Below, piece by piece: positions 63,490 through 64,000 of a stretch of 64,000 nt of DNA. Numbering within the stretch: position 1 is the stretch's first letter; each line of letters opens with the position of its first letter. The notes beneath the pieces are model-generated. The model was given only the letters and a program-made list of their open reading frames with translations. It did not search any database and was not told the DNA's origin. The stretch spans positions 83,537-147,536 of the forward strand of contig NZ_JACARE010000018.1 of assembly GCF_013386765.1 (NCBI RefSeq), in the 5' to 3' direction. The translations under genes and the position numbers were made by a program. The DNA is from Pseudomonas yamanorum (GTDB taxonomy: Bacteria; Pseudomonadota; Gammaproteobacteria; Pseudomonadales; Pseudomonadaceae).

Positions 63490-64000
63490 GCTGGCCTACT
63501 TTGCCGCGTCCTTGCAGGGTGGTTTCGTACATGCCCTCGGCGTAGGCCGGTGGCGTATTGAAGGTGCCTGCGTTGGTGGCGCGTACGCGGTACACGAAGG
63601 TGCCTACATCCCGCAGCGCGGTGCCGTACAACACCACTCGGTCATCACGCACATCAACATAGTCCGGCTGCCAGTTGCTCAGGTCGGTCTCGCCGATCGG
63701 CGCTTGCCAGGCGTCGGCTTCCTCGGTGTCTTCGCTGGTTTCAACGTACTCCGAATCGTCACCTTCGCTTTCCTCGCTGCTGGCCGCTTCCGGCTCCGGC
63801 GGCAAGTTATACACAGGCTCGACGCCACCCGGCAGCAAGTCGACCACGGCCACTTGCTGCACCTGATCACGGTCGGTGGCCCGCAGGCGCAGGCGCACCA
63901 GGAATTCATCACCTACGGCGACCTTGCTGACTGGATTGCCTTTGAGGTCGAGGTATTCGTGGATGATTTCCAGGCCGTTGTTGATCGGCTTGAGGTTGGC
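63470..64000 (-). CDS. Bacterial alpha-2-macroglobulin (YfhM/MagD type), C-terminal part, cut by window edge
   Basis: Only the last 176 codons are in the window; the frame runs open to base 64000. The visible end (NNGLEIIHEYLDLKGNPVSK, GDEFLVRLRLRATDRDQVQQ, YGTALRDVGTFVYRVRATN, PPAYAEGMYETTLQGRGKVG) matches the C-terminal domain of periplasmic alpha-2-macroglobulins, protease-trapping proteins thought to work with PBP1C. Near 63704-63799 there is an acidic, Ser/Glu-rich insertion (EPEAASSEESEGDDSEYVET and onward). The thioester region and lipobox, if any, lie outside the window. It overlaps pbpC by 20 nt. Confidence 0.85.
   Translation of the reverse strand, partial: ANLKPINNGLEIIHEYLDLKGNPVSKVAVGDEFLVRLRLRATDRDQVQQVAVVDLLPGGVEPVYNLPPEPEAASSEESEGDDSEYVETSEDTEEADAWQAPIGETDLSNWQPDYVDVRDDRVVLYGTALRDVGTFVYRVRATNAGTFNTPPAYAEGMYETTLQGRGKVGQLEITKP

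Overview
This 64 kb window is the replication-origin region of a Pseudomonas chromosome, most likely a member of the P. fluorescens group. The gene order aroE-hemF-qor-tsaC-dprA-(PA0020-like)-def-fmt-rsmB-trkA-...-glyQS-gmhB-plsC-gyrB-recF-dnaN-dnaA-oriC-rpmH-rnpA-yidD-yidC-mnmE-mnmG-rsmG-parA-parB-atpIBEFHAGDC-glmU-glmR-glmS is the classic pseudomonad arrangement, written here with dnaA on the minus strand. High GC, REP/REPIN-type repeats with a ggagcNggcttgcc core, and accessory loci for D-galactonate and choline-O-sulfate fit the fluorescens group. No rRNA, tRNA, CRISPR, insertion sequence or prophage was seen.

Layout. (1) 1-10.2 kb is accessory catabolism: a minus-strand D-galactonate operon (dgoK-dgoA-dgoD, then a REP element, then dgoT), a DOPA-dioxygenase-family gene, a LysR regulator, and divergently from it a choline-O-sulfate module (betC, an orphan choline-type binding protein, then a SulP transporter). 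(2) 10.2-26.8 kb is core housekeeping: shikimate and heme enzymes, t6A synthesis, DprA, formyl-Met metabolism (def, fmt), rRNA methylation, K+ uptake control, a lipid A acyltransferase, DNA repair (tag), glycyl-tRNA synthetase, heptose phosphatase and LPA acyltransferase. (3) 27.0-32.1 kb is an insertion relative to the P. aeruginosa order (plsC next to gyrB): a CHASE2 sensor kinase, a periplasmic FecR-domain protein, an OmpR-type regulator and two small uncharacterised proteins, bounded by two bidirectional terminators. This is the best candidate for an under-described system. (4) 32.2-38.4 kb is the dnaA-dnaN-recF-gyrB operon with parS sites in and beside it. (5) 38.4-38.9 kb is oriC. (6) 38.9-47.7 kb holds ribosomal protein/RNase P/membrane insertase genes, tRNA modification genes, rsmG and parAB, with a second origin-like cluster between mnmE and mnmG. 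(7) 47.8-55.0 kb is the complete F1Fo ATP synthase operon. (8) 55.0-59.3 kb is UDP-GlcNAc synthesis (glmU, glmR, glmS) with an unoccupied attTn7 site. (9) 59.4-64 kb is a LemA/GIDE membrane pair, then convergent pbpC and the 3' end of a bacterial alpha-2-macroglobulin gene cut by the window edge.

Two window-wide signals stand out. At least 28 perfect DnaA boxes (TTATCCACA, either strand) are spread from 5 to 63 kb where fewer than one is expected by chance, with the densest stretch from 37 to 46.5 kb. REP elements are frequent at both ends but absent from about 20.8 to 56.4 kb. All positions and counts were made by eye; family names come from motif recognition, not database searches.
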